Source: Chinchilla lanigera
Taxonomy: Eukaryota > Chordata > Mammalia > Rodentia > Chinchillidae
Length of the DNA stretch: 64,000 nucleotides
Assembly: GCF_000276665.1 (NCBI RefSeq)
Contig: NW_004955418.1
Span: 8,989,949-9,053,948 of the forward strand
Reading direction: 5' to 3'
The notes under the pieces are model-generated. The model worked only from the letters and a program-made list of their open reading frames with translations, had not been told where the DNA came from and searched no databases. Shown here piece by piece: positions 33,406-45,339 of this stretch. The first letter of the stretch is position 1, and each line of letters begins with the position of its first letter. The translations under genes and the position numbers were made by a program.

Positions 33406-36400
33406 TGTGTGAGAGTGGTTCTTATGTGGACAGCAAAGAACAAAGAATACAATAGAAGAGAGAAAGCAAGAGATATAAATGGAAGTGTTTTGCAAAAATG
33501 ATACAATGCACCTTGTGAAAAAAAGTAGAAATGGAGACTTATTGAATAGGCAGAGAAGAGCTTTCAGATTGGAAGGGAGCGGGAAGTGGTAGTATTGTGA
33601 TATACAGAGGTGGCTGGTGAGAAGCATGTGGATTTATTAACTCATCTGTATGTTCAGAATGAGGAAATTGGCACTTGTGAGTCATCAGTTTTAGCATCTG
33701 GAAGAAGATAATAAATTATTTTAGAAAGAGACATCCTAAATTTTTGGAAAAATGACTGTGGAAGACTCTTTTCTGTAGACTTATTTAAAGCAAGTTCTTA
33801 TGCATTATTCTTGTAGAAAAATGAGATGTCACTATAAATCTGAATTCAGAGGCTGAAGACTAAAAGATATTAATGCACTTTGTTGAGAAACATATTTTAA
33901 GTCTGTCTTTAGCCATTTGCTGCCTTTGAAGAATTAGATGTTTTATGTAACTCTGCGTTAGGCCAGATATCATTTAAAATGCAGTTGATGCGATACTATT
34001 TAAGAAGAAAAAAATCTAGACATTAGAAAATTCATTATCAATTATTGTAATTATCTTTTTCTGGTCTTTCAAAGGGAATCTCTTGATGGATTGAGGTCAA
34101 TTTTTGGCTAACATGCCTTGATTCACTTTCAGCCCTCTTTCCTGTAGAATATGGAAACCCTATTTAGAAATTCCAGAGAGGATTCTTCTCTGAGGAAAAG
34201 CCACATGAAGTTTGAATTGTTATTTTAAGAGTAATGAGATAGTCTCAAATGGTTTAGAGAAGAGTGAGGTGATATGAATTAAAAATCCGTTTAACATTTT
34301 ATGTACCAAATAAATAGGCTGCAGAAGTATATGCCTGGAAATTGAGACCCACTCTGGAGACAATGGCAATAGTTGAAGTAGGAATTTCTGGGATGCCAGC
34401 TTTAATAGTGATAAAGAATGCAGGATTTGTGAACTATTGTTGAATTAGATCCTATATTCTCCTGCCTACCTATTTTGAGCTGACCACTTTTTAATTACTA
34501 CATTATATTTCCTCTTTAACCATAATGCTTAGATAACAATCAATTTATGCATGTTAAATTTCTACAATAATTTTAGAATATATTCTATTTAGCTTGCAAT
34601 ATATTTATATCTTTATTACTTCTTTGCAAAGAATTCTCCTTTTTTCAGTAAATGCCTGTGTTAGCTCTGGTTTTAGTTTCAACCCACATCCTTTTCTAGC
34701 TGGAAATAATCTTTTCTGGAAAACCTCCTAAAGATCAATACATTCAACAGCCGCTCAAGAGCCCACAGATTCTCAAATCTATGAGTTCTGCTTACTTTTC
34801 TTTCTAGTTTTCCTATGCTTATATCTAAGTGCCTCATGAGTGTTTTGCCTTTCAAGTTGGCAATATCTATTTACTGCGACAAATCTCTCTCTTCATACTC
34901 TGTGACCTGGGAATCTGAACCCCATGGACTCAATTACTTTGGGCTCCTTAGCTTCCTAGCTTACTGATAAGTTAGGTCCATGCAAACATTGTAAAAGATT
35001 GAAGAAGACAGGAGAGAGAGATCAGAGTGTCTATTTCTGCAGACATGTCAGTATGTTTATTCCTACCAGCTGTGAAAGAGTTTGCAAGAAGCTGAGTTCA
35101 TTAAGTGCATGGGTCCTGAGAGGTAGACTCTCTCCTGGGACTGCATCTCCAGTTGAGTGACGGCAATGTCTCCCTCCCCTTGCTCTGCATGTACAGGAGA
35201 CAGTAATAACTGCCTTGGCCTCCTAATCCCTAGATGTTTCTCTTTCCTTTGTTTGTCCTACTAATCTTGCCCATAACATTACTAATAATCATGTAATTAA
35301 ATGTTTTCAATAGCTTCTTAGAGTGCATGTCAGTGAACTTTTTCTGCATATTCAGAAAGTAAATACTTTAGACTGCAAGTCATGAGTTAAAATTGAGTAA
35401 TTCACAGATTTATATGAAGGCATAAATTTTCATGTTTTTGATGGTATTAAAATTTAATAATTGAGAACTTACAAGAAATAAAACTACTATTGATGTGGTG
35501 CTTTGGGGAAGGCAAGGATAGCATATTGCTTAATTGGATTCTATAGTTCAAATTTACTATCATGAAGCAGAATGGAGCGGTTGACATGTAAATTGTTCAT
35601 TTATAAAAACCACTTTTAGCTTCTGATCCATAAAAAACAGAGAACAGGGCTTATTTGGCCCACGGGCCATAATTTGCTAAAATTAATATAGCCAACAAAG
35701 TTAGATAATTTATATAGTTAATAAAGTAATTATAGCTCATTAATTTAAAACTAATTATGGAATTAATAATATATAGCAAAGCTAATTGATCATAAATGAA
35801 TATTTATATATAATAAATATTAAAATGGTAGTGCACTAGTATAATTAAACCAGTTATGTAATTAAAATCACTAATAATTGATTCATATATGATTCATTTA
35901 ATTCTAGGACATTTTTCTACCAATTGAAATACCTATGAATAACCTACTAAAGACTGATGATACAGAAGTGTAAATCACACATTTTCTATTCTTGTGCTTA
36001 TCACCGATTGTGGTATAGTATCAGTGTTTTAACTTAGGTAGAAGTATCAGGCAGTGATTAGAGTCCCAAAGCACTCTAGCAAAAAGTGGAAACTTCCTAG
36101 ATGAAATGAACCTTACTTATTGTCTAATTTGACTAACAAGTTTATGTTTGCCCTCTAACTATGACTATATTTGATGAATGACTGTATTTTCTTCTGCTGC
36201 AGACGTTTGTAAATGTGTAACCTTTAAACATATAATGCTATTGCCTGACATATTATTTTCTGACCTCTTAATTCATATTCTTCCTTTAAAATCCGCATGA
36301 AAATTTTATAGCACTTTAAAAACATCCCTATTGTGGCCTCATTTAGATACTTAAAGTACAGCTTTCATTCCGTTGTGTTGTCATTTATTTATTTAAACTT

Positions 36401-37309
36401 TATTTCTGACAAAGTGATACAAATAATATTTCTCTTTCCTTTGAGTTTGACATAGTTAGTCTTCTTAAATACTAATCATACTAATACAGTTTTGTAACTA
36501 AAAACGAATATATTTTGAGCTCTGTCATTTGAATTTAAATGTTAAGATTGTGGTTTCATTAGGAAAATTCTAATTTTGGCTCCATTTCATAGATGAAAGA
36601 AAACCTGAGAGGTACAGCTTGGATGGAGAGCTCTATTGAAAGACTTGGTCAACCCCACTTCTGGGCTGGAAGAAGTCCTGGTATGTAAATGCTTTCAGAA
36701 GCAGAAACCAACAGTGTTATTACAACATGTAAAATGAAACAAAGAGAAAAACTCAACAGTTACTTTAATAGAGTGGTTGTGTTTTGTAAGGAAATCAAAA
36801 GAGTTGTTTTTGGTTTAGTGTATGAGTGTCTGTCAATCTGAAAATGCCTGTGGGTGGACATATGCCAAGTAGGTAACCAAGGAAGAAGTGTTGTCATTTG
36901 AGTATCTTATGGTTAAGAGGACAACTTATGTTAGAATTTGCTATATTTTCCAGATACAAGTAGCAATGAGAATTTAAAAAGAGGTTGGATTTTCTCGGGA
37001 TTTTAATATTTAAAATCTATGTGGTAAAAAGAGAGTGGAAGAGGGCATAAACTTGTTGAAAGTTCTTATTCCAATTGTATAGATGATTATTTTATCAACA
37101 ATAAAATTATTATTATAAGGATGACAAAATTGAAATTGTAACAGGTTGAGTAGTTAACGGGTGTTCTCTGAGTGGAACCAATAATTGACTTGAATCTGTA
37201 CTTTTTACTAGATCAAGTTGCCCATGAGTTTGTGCCATTGGCACAGAGGGAGCTTGTGTTAGACACTTTCCAAGGACATCTCTTCTAGTCATGAGAGCTA
37301 CAACTAGTA
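33406..37309. other. AT-rich sequence, no gene seen
   Basis: No gene, tRNA or clear repeat family is recognised over most of this stretch apart from the weak DNA-transposon match at 35510. Possible MIR-like traces near 36575-36630 and 37110-37170 are too diverged to call. Confidence 0.5.
35510..35690 (-). mobile_element. Possible hAT-type DNA transposon relic
   Basis: TATTTGGCCCACGGGCCATAATTTGC resembles the terminal 'gcaaactatggcccgtgggccaaat' of a hAT-class MITE in reverse complement. The rest is weak. Confidence 0.35.
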
Positions 37310-37400
37310 TAGTTGTTACTAAGTGCTAGGTAATATTCTTAAATGATTGGACATGCTAATTCCTATTTAATCCTAGAAAAACCTTCTGAAGATAATTGTT
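37310..37400 (+). mobile_element. MIR SINE relic
   Basis: AAGTGCTAGGTAATATTCTT ... TAATTCCTATTTAATCCTAG matches the MIR block of the form 'gtgccaggcactgttctaagc...taattcatttaatcctca'. Confidence 0.7.
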
Positions 37401-37459
37401 AGTAGTTTTAATTTTAAAATTTGTTATAAATTTTTATTATATTGCATATTATTATTTTC

Positions 37460-37590
37460 AAAGTATTTGCTCACATTACCAGATATGGCCATACAAGATT
37501 GGTCAAACAATATAAGCACTGACTGTTCCTTTCAATAAACAAATAAAAATTAGTGTAATTATCTTATTATCATATATATGTGTGTGTGTG

Positions 37591-37621
<31 letters not shown>

Positions 37622-37634
37622 GATACAAGGTATA
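37460..37634 (-). mobile_element. L1 3'UTR, left part (split by LTR)
   Basis: AAAGTATTTGCTCACATTAC, GCCATACAAGATTGGTCAAA and a TG/TA microsatellite at the expected position continue at 38117 beyond an inserted LTR. Confidence 0.8.
37575..37634 (+). repeat. (TG)n(TA)n microsatellite
   Basis: TG run followed by TA-rich sequence, within the L1 3'UTR. Cut by the LTR at 37635. Confidence 0.9.
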
Positions 37635-38113
37635 TGTCTTAGTCACTCTTCTCTCATTGCTGAGACAAAATACCCAATGCCTCAAATGAAGGAAAAAGGA
37701 AAGATTTATTTAGCTCACACTTTGTGGACGTCAGTCTATAATCAATTGACTCCAAGAAAGAGTGTCAGGGCACAGGGACAACACATGAAGGTGACAAAAG
37801 ACAGGAAAAGCAGCAAAAGCAAAAAGGGGAGAACAAGTCTCTTCCTCCCTTATATTGGAAGCAGGCTACCCCCACGCAGGGGGCATGTAGCACTCACACA
37901 ATCTCAGTGCCCTCTTCTTGCACAGGTTCAGGGTGCATGCAAAGTAAGGATCCTGGCTCCCTGCTGAATCCAGTAATTGAAATTTTAAGCTTCTCAACTT
38001 GACACAATGAACAACATGCTAGTGGTAAGGGCATGTCCTTTTCACCCCAGGATGTAGAACTGTTAAGTTACTTAGTTAAGCTTCTAGATTCCTCAAATCG
38101 ACACATATATCAA

Positions 38114-38116
<3 letters not shown>
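37635..38116 (-). mobile_element. MaLR-type solo LTR inserted in an L1 microsatellite
   Basis: On the plus strand it starts TGTCTTAGTCACTCTTCTC with TTGCTGAGACAAAATACCCA and AAAGATTTATTTAG, the reverse complement of the MaLR 3' end seen at 12400-12454. The right end, CAACCA in a TA run, is consistent with a TG-starting LTR. No clean TSD can be read because both flanks are TA-rich. The ORF at 37578-37967 is a reading of microsatellite plus LTR. Confidence 0.8.
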
Positions 38117-38157
<41 letters not shown>

Positions 38158-38215
38158 TCCTTTCCCCCATCCCAGTTTTTCTTTTCTTCTTGAGCAGTTT
38201 CTTCCCTTTCTGAAG
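38117..38215 (-). mobile_element. L1 3'UTR, right part
   Basis: (TA)n at 38117-38154, then CCCCATCCCAGTTTTTCTT, matching the L1-C 3'UTR block after its microsatellite. Confidence 0.8.
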
Positions 38216-39645
38216 CATAAAGACATTGGTACTTTAGCCACATCAGCAGAAGTAGGAGTAAGCAGAGATGGTATTACATCCCGGGATTCCAGCTACAGAG
38301 GTTCTGCTTCTAAGTGTAAAGATATGTTACTGGTCAACTCTGTAAACAATCACCAGAGAAGTGTCCTAATTGTTCTCTTTGCACATACACAAATGCAATA
38401 GAAAGTACAACTCAGAACAGAAAATCTGCACAACTTGGGAAAGTAGAAATGTGAGAGTGGGAAAGTGTGAAATGCAGAAAGTCACCGAAGAGTAGGACCC
38501 AGATTTGATGACAATGGGAAGGGGCCTGAGGTTGTGCAGTGACGACATCAGAGTGACTTTCTGATACGTGATTATAATTATTTTTCCGCAAATATTTTGA
38601 AGTTGTTTAATATGTAATTTTCAGTAATTTAGAAATACTTTACATATACAGTGATTGAAAGAGGTCTGATGCTTGTGTGTAACAGGTACTTTTATGAATA
38701 TAAAAGAGGAATGACCAGTGTAATTTTTCCGGTTAATAATCATGAATACATTATCTAAAATACATTGTTAAATGGCTGAAATGATTTTCATTTTGAGCCA
38801 TTGTTATAATATTATCATGAAAATATGCCATGTATATGCAAAGATTTAAAAAATTCTCATAAGAACTCGATCGTTTTTTTAAACACAGGTTTTCATCACA
38901 TTTAGTAATAGTTTACCACATTTGATAATTTACCACAGTGTACCAAGTTTGATTTCTTGTAGTTTTTACAATTGATTTATAAAACATTTAAGTGAAAATG
39001 AAGTATAGAAAACAACATACAGAAATTATTTTTTAATTTCACTAGAAAAATCACTAAGAAATGTTCAAAATATATCTTAGAAAGAATTCCATAAGTTTTC
39101 CTCCTTGGAGCAGAACTGTCTGTTTATCCTTACTGGTCACATTCCCAAGATTACTTGTGCTTTCACATAAAGGGAAAAACAAACTATGTGTAATTAAAGG
39201 TTGAATATACAGAATGAATATCACTAGAATGTATGTTGAGAATAGTAAGTATTGTGGAGTAATAGTTAGGAGTTCACACTAAATTCACATTTTTCCTATA
39301 TTATAAAATTATGTTCATCAGATGAGAGAAAGCATTTGGCCATTCAGGGACTACACTAATTTAGTCATTGGAGACTAGAATGGAGATATTTTTCTCCGGC
39401 AACATTGAATGTGGAAAAAGTTAATAATATTAAATTCAATACTTACAAATTTGTTCCAATATCATGAATTAAACATCTTCTTTTGGATAATGTTTTGAAT
39501 GTAGATTATAAATATGAGACAGGTATTTCGTTTTATTCTAAGATTTTCTAGTCAGAATAAAAGAAATATGAAAGAGTAAAAGGCAAGCACACTCAAATTT
39601 CACTGAAAGTAAGATTTAATATCTTAATTATATTTTGAAGGACAA
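38216..39645. other. AT-rich sequence, no gene seen
   Basis: No recognisable gene or repeat. The ORF at 38033-38401 is a chance frame through LTR, TA repeat and flank. Confidence 0.5.
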
Positions 39646-40258
39646 GCATTAGTTTTCTATTGCTGAATAACAATTTGGCACAAAATTAGCTGCTTCAAAT
39701 AATATCTGTTTGAATGTAATAATTCTGTAAGTATAAAATATGAGAAAGATTAGCTATTTTCTGTGTGTAAGGTCTCTAAATCTGAAATTAAGATGCGTCC
39801 TGGATGGGCTCGAATTTAGAGGTCCTTTGATTGAATTAACTTCCAGGCTTATTCAGGATTTTGGTAGAATTTTTCCCCCAGTGCAGGAATATGTTCATTG
39901 TTTCCTTGTTGGTGATCAGTACAGAGCCTCTCTCAGCTCCTAACTGACACTCCCAGTGCGGGTCTACATTCACTGGCTTGTGGATCCCACCATAAATTGA
40001 ATTTAGAAAATGTAGTTGGAATCTTTATCTTGCTTCTAATCCTCTGACTTTCTCTTCCTTTTAATCAGGGGAAATCCCTCTGCTTTTAGAGGAGCTCAAT
40101 ACTATGAAACCAATCTTTCTTCTTTAAAAGTAGCTGCTATTCCATAAGCATACTAGTGTCAAAGGAGGCTAGCTTACTTTATCCATCACAACACAGGTGT
40201 TTAGGATTAGGGTGCAAAATCTGGAAGACTTCATTTTAAAAATGTTCTGCCATCTACA
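39646..40258 (-). mobile_element. MLT1-like MaLR LTR, diverged
   Basis: Plus-strand landmarks are in the reverse-complement order of an ancient MLT1-type LTR: TTAGTTTTCTATTGCTGAATAACAATTTGG at the left, CTCCTAACTGACACTCCC in the middle, CTCTGACTTTCTCTTCC, and ACAGGTGTTTAGGATTAGGG ... TTCTGCCATCTACAGG at the right. It is highly diverged but the order is consistent. Confidence 0.65.
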
Positions 40259-40607
40259 GGGACCATGGAAGAAGTTTCAGATGATATATTAGTTTACCAA
40301 AGTGGGAAGACCAACTTTCAGTAGATCCATGTTTTGAAAGCATTTTGGGCCAAGGATAAAATCTCATAGCAATGCCTACATCAGATAATGTATGAGGTAT
40401 ATTTGAAGATGATAAATATTGCCACTTGATATAGAACATATGTTTTGCAGTAAAAAAAAAAGGATCATAACCAGAAATATAAGTAGTCAAGTTTTTGAAG
40501 GTTTCTGTGAACATCCAGAAATCATGGACTAATAAGTGTAATTGAAGAATAAACATGTCAGCATTTAAAGATAGTTGTTTTTGCCCGGTGTACTTAAACA
40601 AAAACAT
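40254..40607 (-). other. Unassigned 117-codon open frame
   Basis: An open minus-strand frame directly right of the MLT1-like LTR encodes an aromatic-rich peptide with no domain I recognise. No promoter, splice or family evidence was seen. It could be chance, an unannotated transposon fragment or a pseudogene. Confidence 0.2.
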
Positions 40608-41039
40608 ACATTTCCTTCACTGAACAGCATTAGTTTTTATTTCCCTCAACCTGGATTGAAGTATACTTATCTTTAGATGTTAGCAAATAAAGGCAAAAAG
40701 CAACTCACTTTCATTTAAAAAGTAAAAGGAAAACAGACTTACATCTTACGCTTGTGATTTTTCAAGTCATAAATCTCAAGACATTTACTCCATACCAACC
40801 ACTTCTAATAAAAAAGAGATCATATTACAGTCATATCTAAACATAATTTCATGATGCATAACATTATTTCTTTTATTTTAAATTCACCATATAGTTCATT
40901 GTAGATGCAGCATGGCTGTAGTCGGTATATATGCATATATGTAAACTTAAGACAACTGTCAGTCAACAGTAGTGTCATAAAAATTATCGAAAGCCCTAAG
41001 AACAAAAGGGAGAGATGACTGCATGCATTAAAACCATCC

Positions 41040-41280
41040 TTGTCTACCTTTCATTAGCCGAGTGTCTGTGAATCACTGCTGAGCAACGATGTGACATTCA
41101 ATTTCCTATACTACAGGAGCTGCGAGTGAGGTTGTACTCTGGGAGGTTGGGCCCACTGTCCAGGCAACAGGAGAAAACATCAAGCTAATTAACACCAGCA
41201 CAGAGGTAACTCTTCATTCTCATTAATGTCAATTTAAGTAGCCTTTGACAAATGAGCAATTAGCTCACTTACAACCTGGA
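41040..41280. promoter_or_regulatory. Candidate conserved non-coding element
   Basis: The non-repetitive segment has ATTAGC, TCAAGCTAATTAACACC, CATTAATGTCAATTTAAG homeodomain-like sites and CCAGGCAACAGG, which resembles an RFX half-site. GC is above the surroundings. Confidence 0.35.
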
Positions 41281-43479
41281 TGAATGAAGAGTTACCCCTG
41301 CATTATTTCTTTCACTCTACTTTTTCATTGTTAAAAAATAAAACACTCAGTTTTGTAAATCTACACATAAAGACATATGCAAATACTTTAACACTTATCC
41401 CAATATTTATTTCACTTGCATGCTTTGCTAAAGTAATTGATAGAACGGAAGCAAAATTCCATTTTATAAAGAAACTCACTGAAAAGGGAAAAAATAGCGA
41501 CAAGGCTGAATTATACAGTGGTTCTATTTTAATGTAAAAAATAAATAAAAATGTACTCCAAATCTGAAAGTACAGGAACAACAAAAACCCAGGGACATCG
41601 TTACTGTACCGCACCTACCATCGGGATAGTAAGTCCCCGCATCTGCATTCTCACCCTGCCTACTTCGTCTCTTTGACGTTCTCTTTTCTGTTCTTTTTCT
41701 TAGTATATAAACACATATTTCCACTAACATCCTTGATCAGATCTAAATTTATTCCTCAGAACTAAAGCTACCCAATCTGGTGTGCTCCAGACTGGCAAAT
41801 ACAAATTCAAAATTAACTACAACACCCGGGAAAGATCTGCTCAAATGAAGATCCTTGAAATTTAAACTGTATAAGCCTCTAGGAAATCCTTGCTGTGTAC
41901 AATCCAGGTGTCTTGTTTTCCTTTTGGATAATTTTTATACTCTTGTGATCATTTCTTGCTGCAATATATTGTCATAACTTCTGACATATTTAATATTAAG
42001 ACATCACATAACTCCTGATATTTCCATTTCTTGAAAAACTCCTAAATTATATTTTGCTTTTAATGAAAACTTGAAAATCCCAACACCTATGAAGTTATAT
42101 AAAAAGGGAAGATTTTTTATGCAGTGCTTTTTAATTTATTTATTCATTTTCCCTTCTTAAATGATATTTAGTGTTGTTTTCGAGGCTTAGATAACACTTG
42201 AAAATATTCTATTTAAGATAATTCATTATGAATATCACTATTGTAGAAAAACTAATCATTTCACTATTCAAGATAAGGGAGAAATGCATCTAATCCTCTC
42301 AGAACAAGACATTTTCATAGGCCATTAAAACTTGTCATTATTTTTTGTGGGAAGATTTTAAGCAAAATTCTATGAAAACAACTAATTTCTTTTACTTAAT
42401 GCATGCTAGAAACTATAGAAAATTAATCAAATTTTCTGCTTTAGTTGTTTGCACTGACCAATTATTGATTCATTTATTAGCCTTTAGAATTAAAAAATCC
42501 TTTAATAACACAAATCATTTAATAGTAAATAACACTATTATTAACAAAGCTTTATGCTGAAAGAAAGATTTACTGTGAAATATAAGCACATAAATTCTAT
42601 AATAGCTGTAGTTTCTAAGTCTCGAAACAAATAATTGAACTTGAGTACAGTTGTAACAGGAAGAATTTCCAGTCATAATCTGAGTATTTGATGCAATTTT
42701 GTCTTTACCCCACTTACACTGATATTTTAATAATAGCCATTGAACCTGAGTATTTGAAAGATTTTGTCTTTTCTCAAAGGGTAGTTTATAGCATTCAATT
42801 TGTGCAATGATAGATTTGTCAAAAAAATTTATTTTATTTATTTATTGCATAAATAAATTTTATTATTTACTATTTTATTATTTATTACATAAATTGTATT
42901 TTTCAATTCAAACAAATTAACATGCAAACACATGAAATTAACAGTATGCATTTCAGTATGCAAATTGATCATAAAATTATTTTTGACTAATTGCAGCTGA
43001 TCTTATTTTTGAAGTTTGTTTTTATTAATAACTCTACCACAGACTCATACTCAATTTTATCATGGTTGAACATCTTCTCTATTTTTTCTCTCTTTTTACA
43101 TCTTCTCACATTTTCATTTTATGTGTTTCAAGTTCCCTCTTTTGAAACTTGATTTCAGCTTGTTAATAATTGTATGCAATCTATTGTATCACTAGTGCAA
43201 TATCAGAAGGTATAGGAGCTGCAGACTGGTGCACAACTTACATATTTTGAAATATAAACTGGCGATTAAAAAGGACTTGATTTTACTGTAAGAGCAAATT
43301 AAATTGAAATTTTATAAAAGTAAAGCTGTGAGGTTTCTTTTTTTCTTGATATTAAACTTTTCTAGCAGTGTATGTTCTTTTGTACTGAAAAAGCATACTG
43401 GGAGATTTCTTTCTTTCTTTTTTTGTTTGAAAACTTTAGCAAAAAATAAACACGTGGTAAATATGAGAGATTTGCTTGG

Positions 43480-43770
43480 AGCATGAAAAGAACAATGCAT
43501 CATCTGTGCAGATCATTTGGTCAGGCTCACTTTCTATCAACTCTGGGAAAACCGATCTTCTGGCTTCATCTCTTTGCCTCAAGATTGCAGGTGATATATT
43601 CTACTCCTATATGAGAAGTGCAGCAGAAAGCTGGGACTTGATCCACTCTGTTTCATGTGCCTTAATCACAAATAATTGCCCAATTGCCAATTTTCAACGA
43701 ACTTCTCACTACTGTCTTAGTCTTCCATTTCTAACTCCCCAAAGCAACAAGTGTAGAGAACAGAAAAAGA
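43480..43770. promoter_or_regulatory. Candidate conserved non-coding element
   Basis: The GC-richer, repeat-free segment overlaps the 115-codon frame at 43476-43823, which shows no domain. CAAATAATTGCCCAATTGCC gives tandem homeodomain-like sites. It could alternatively be an unknown exon, but I see no supporting splice context. Confidence 0.25.
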
Positions 43771-44015
43771 AACCACAACAGCAGCACTGGAAATCTGAAG
43801 TTACCCTCTTTGCCAAAATCTAGGGGGCTTTTTCACTATTCTCAAGAATTTTGTAGATGTTTACAGAATCATAATGGGTGATGGAAATTTTTTTTTTAGA
43901 ACTGTGCCAAATTTCTGGAAGGAATAACAATACAAAAGGTAAATCTCCCTCTCTCCATTTCACTGTCTAATTTTTCTTAGAGACTTCAAGTGTCTCTTAA
44001 GACTCCCTGAATATG

Positions 44016-44050
44016 GTTTCTTTTTTCTTCCTTCCTTTCTTTCTTTCTTT

Positions 44051-44135
<85 letters not shown>

Positions 44136-44137
44136 TT

Positions 44138-44178
<41 letters not shown>

Positions 44179-44195
44179 TTTCTCTCTTTGTTTCT
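44016..44195 (+). repeat. (TTTC)n tetranucleotide array
   Basis: Long TTTC/CTTT repeat with short interruptions near 44130-44150. It is the expanded tail of the ID SINE to its right. Confidence 0.95.
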
Positions 44196-44266
44196 TGTTA
44201 CCAGGAATTGAACTCAAGATCTTGTGCTTGTCAGGCAGGCACCATGCTGCTGAACTATACCTCCTG
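44016..44266 (-). mobile_element. ID SINE with expanded tail
   Basis: The minus-strand ID body at about 44196-44266 (GTTACCAGGAATTGAACTC, TTGTGCTTGTCAGGCAGGCA, GCTGAACTATACCTCC) has the (TTTC)n array in the position of its poly(A) tail. Confidence 0.88.
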
Positions 44267-44568
44267 CAAAATAAGGGTTTTTTTCTGCCATTCAAATCAT
44301 CACTTTTTGAGTGTCACTAGAGACTCTAATTCAGAAAATAACACAGCCAAACATAGATGTCCACTGGTGTTGGTGTTTTATGTTTCAATATATAAAGTCT
44401 CAATAATTAAAATTGTAGCTCACGTCGGAGATAGGTAATATCTCAAAGATAAATTTTACAGGTGCATCATCTAGGTAGTGCGTTGTTGAATCAACCATTA
44501 TGCATCTGCATAGGAGCATCCATGCACAGCCAGGAGGAGAATAAATGAAACTAAAAACAGGTAGTTTA

Positions 44569-44690
44569 AATTGGGCACAGTGGCACACACCTGTAATTCC
44601 ACTGACTCAGACTGAGGCTTAGTTTTCCTCCAACTCAGGAAAGTGGGACAGAATAGCAAAGCATACTGCGATCGTGTTTCAGAAAAGGAA
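44569..44690 (+). mobile_element. B1-like SINE, diverged
   Basis: GGGCACAGTGGCACACACCT, GTAATTCCACTGACTCAGAC and a TGTTTCAGAAAAGG end follow B1 order. Confidence 0.7.
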
Positions 44691-44713
44691 AATAATTGAT
44701 TATAATGAGAATG

Positions 44714-44869
44714 GCCGCCAAGCGTGGTGGCACAGGCCTGTAATTCCAGCACTTGGGAGGCTGAGACAAGAGGATTCCTGAGAGTTTGAGACCAGACCTG
44801 GGGTACAAAGTGAATTCAAGGCCAGCCTCGACTACATAGGGAAACCGTGTCTCAAAAAGACAAAAAAAA
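44714..44869 (+). mobile_element. B1 SINE, well preserved
   Basis: GCGTGGTGGCACAGGCCTGT, CAGCACTTGGGAGGCTGAGA, the internal duplicated core and GTGTCTCAAAAAGAC plus A-tail. It lies directly after another B1 in the same orientation. Confidence 0.93.
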
Positions 44870-45065
44870 ATGGCAATAAAATAACAAATTAACATTTACC
44901 AAAGTGAATGAGTAAATAAATGTAAGATCTCAGATTACACAGGGATAAACTTGCCCAATTTGGGTGTAAATCTGCCTTTCCCAAGGAGAATGAATTTGAC
45001 TTGGGCTCAGCGATCCCTGAGTCATAGTTTTCCTGCATTCACATCTCAATCTTGATTATTTTGCC

Positions 45066-45339
45066 ATTAGTTTGTGACTAGGTTTAAGGGTGTAAGTGCT
45101 ATGCTCATCCTAGGGCAGGTAGCCTGCATACAATATAAGGGACAGAAAGAGTCTTGTCTTTTTTCCCTCATGGGTGCCAGGAAATGTTCTCCACTGTGAC
45201 AGCCCTCTGCCAAGACACCCTGCCTTGAAGCCAGCATAGTAAGACTGAAACCTGTACACATTGAGCCAAATAAACCTTTCCTATCTTAACCTTGGGCATC
45301 GGGTATTTTGTCTCAGTAACAAGAAAAGTAAGTAAGACA
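45066..45339 (+). mobile_element. MaLR-type LTR, 5'-incomplete
   Basis: GGGCAGGTAGCCTGCATACA, AAATAAACCTTTCC, GGTATTTTGTCTCAGTAAC and AAGTAAGTAAGACA match the LTR at 12076-12454. The 5' end is diverged or missing. Confidence 0.8.

Larger units (their letters stand above)
40608..44015. other. AT-rich sequence with two candidate regulatory islands
   Basis: No gene or clear repeat. Contains two GC-richer, complex segments listed separately (41040-41280 and 43480-43770). Confidence 0.5.

Noticed and set aside
37578..37967. 129-codon ORF as a possible gene
   Set aside because: Spans TA microsatellite and a MaLR LTR; no domain.
44013..44438. 141-codon ORF, mostly Phe/Leu/Ser repeats, and its antisense Lys/Glu repeat ORF
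   Set aside because: Translation of the TTTC array.
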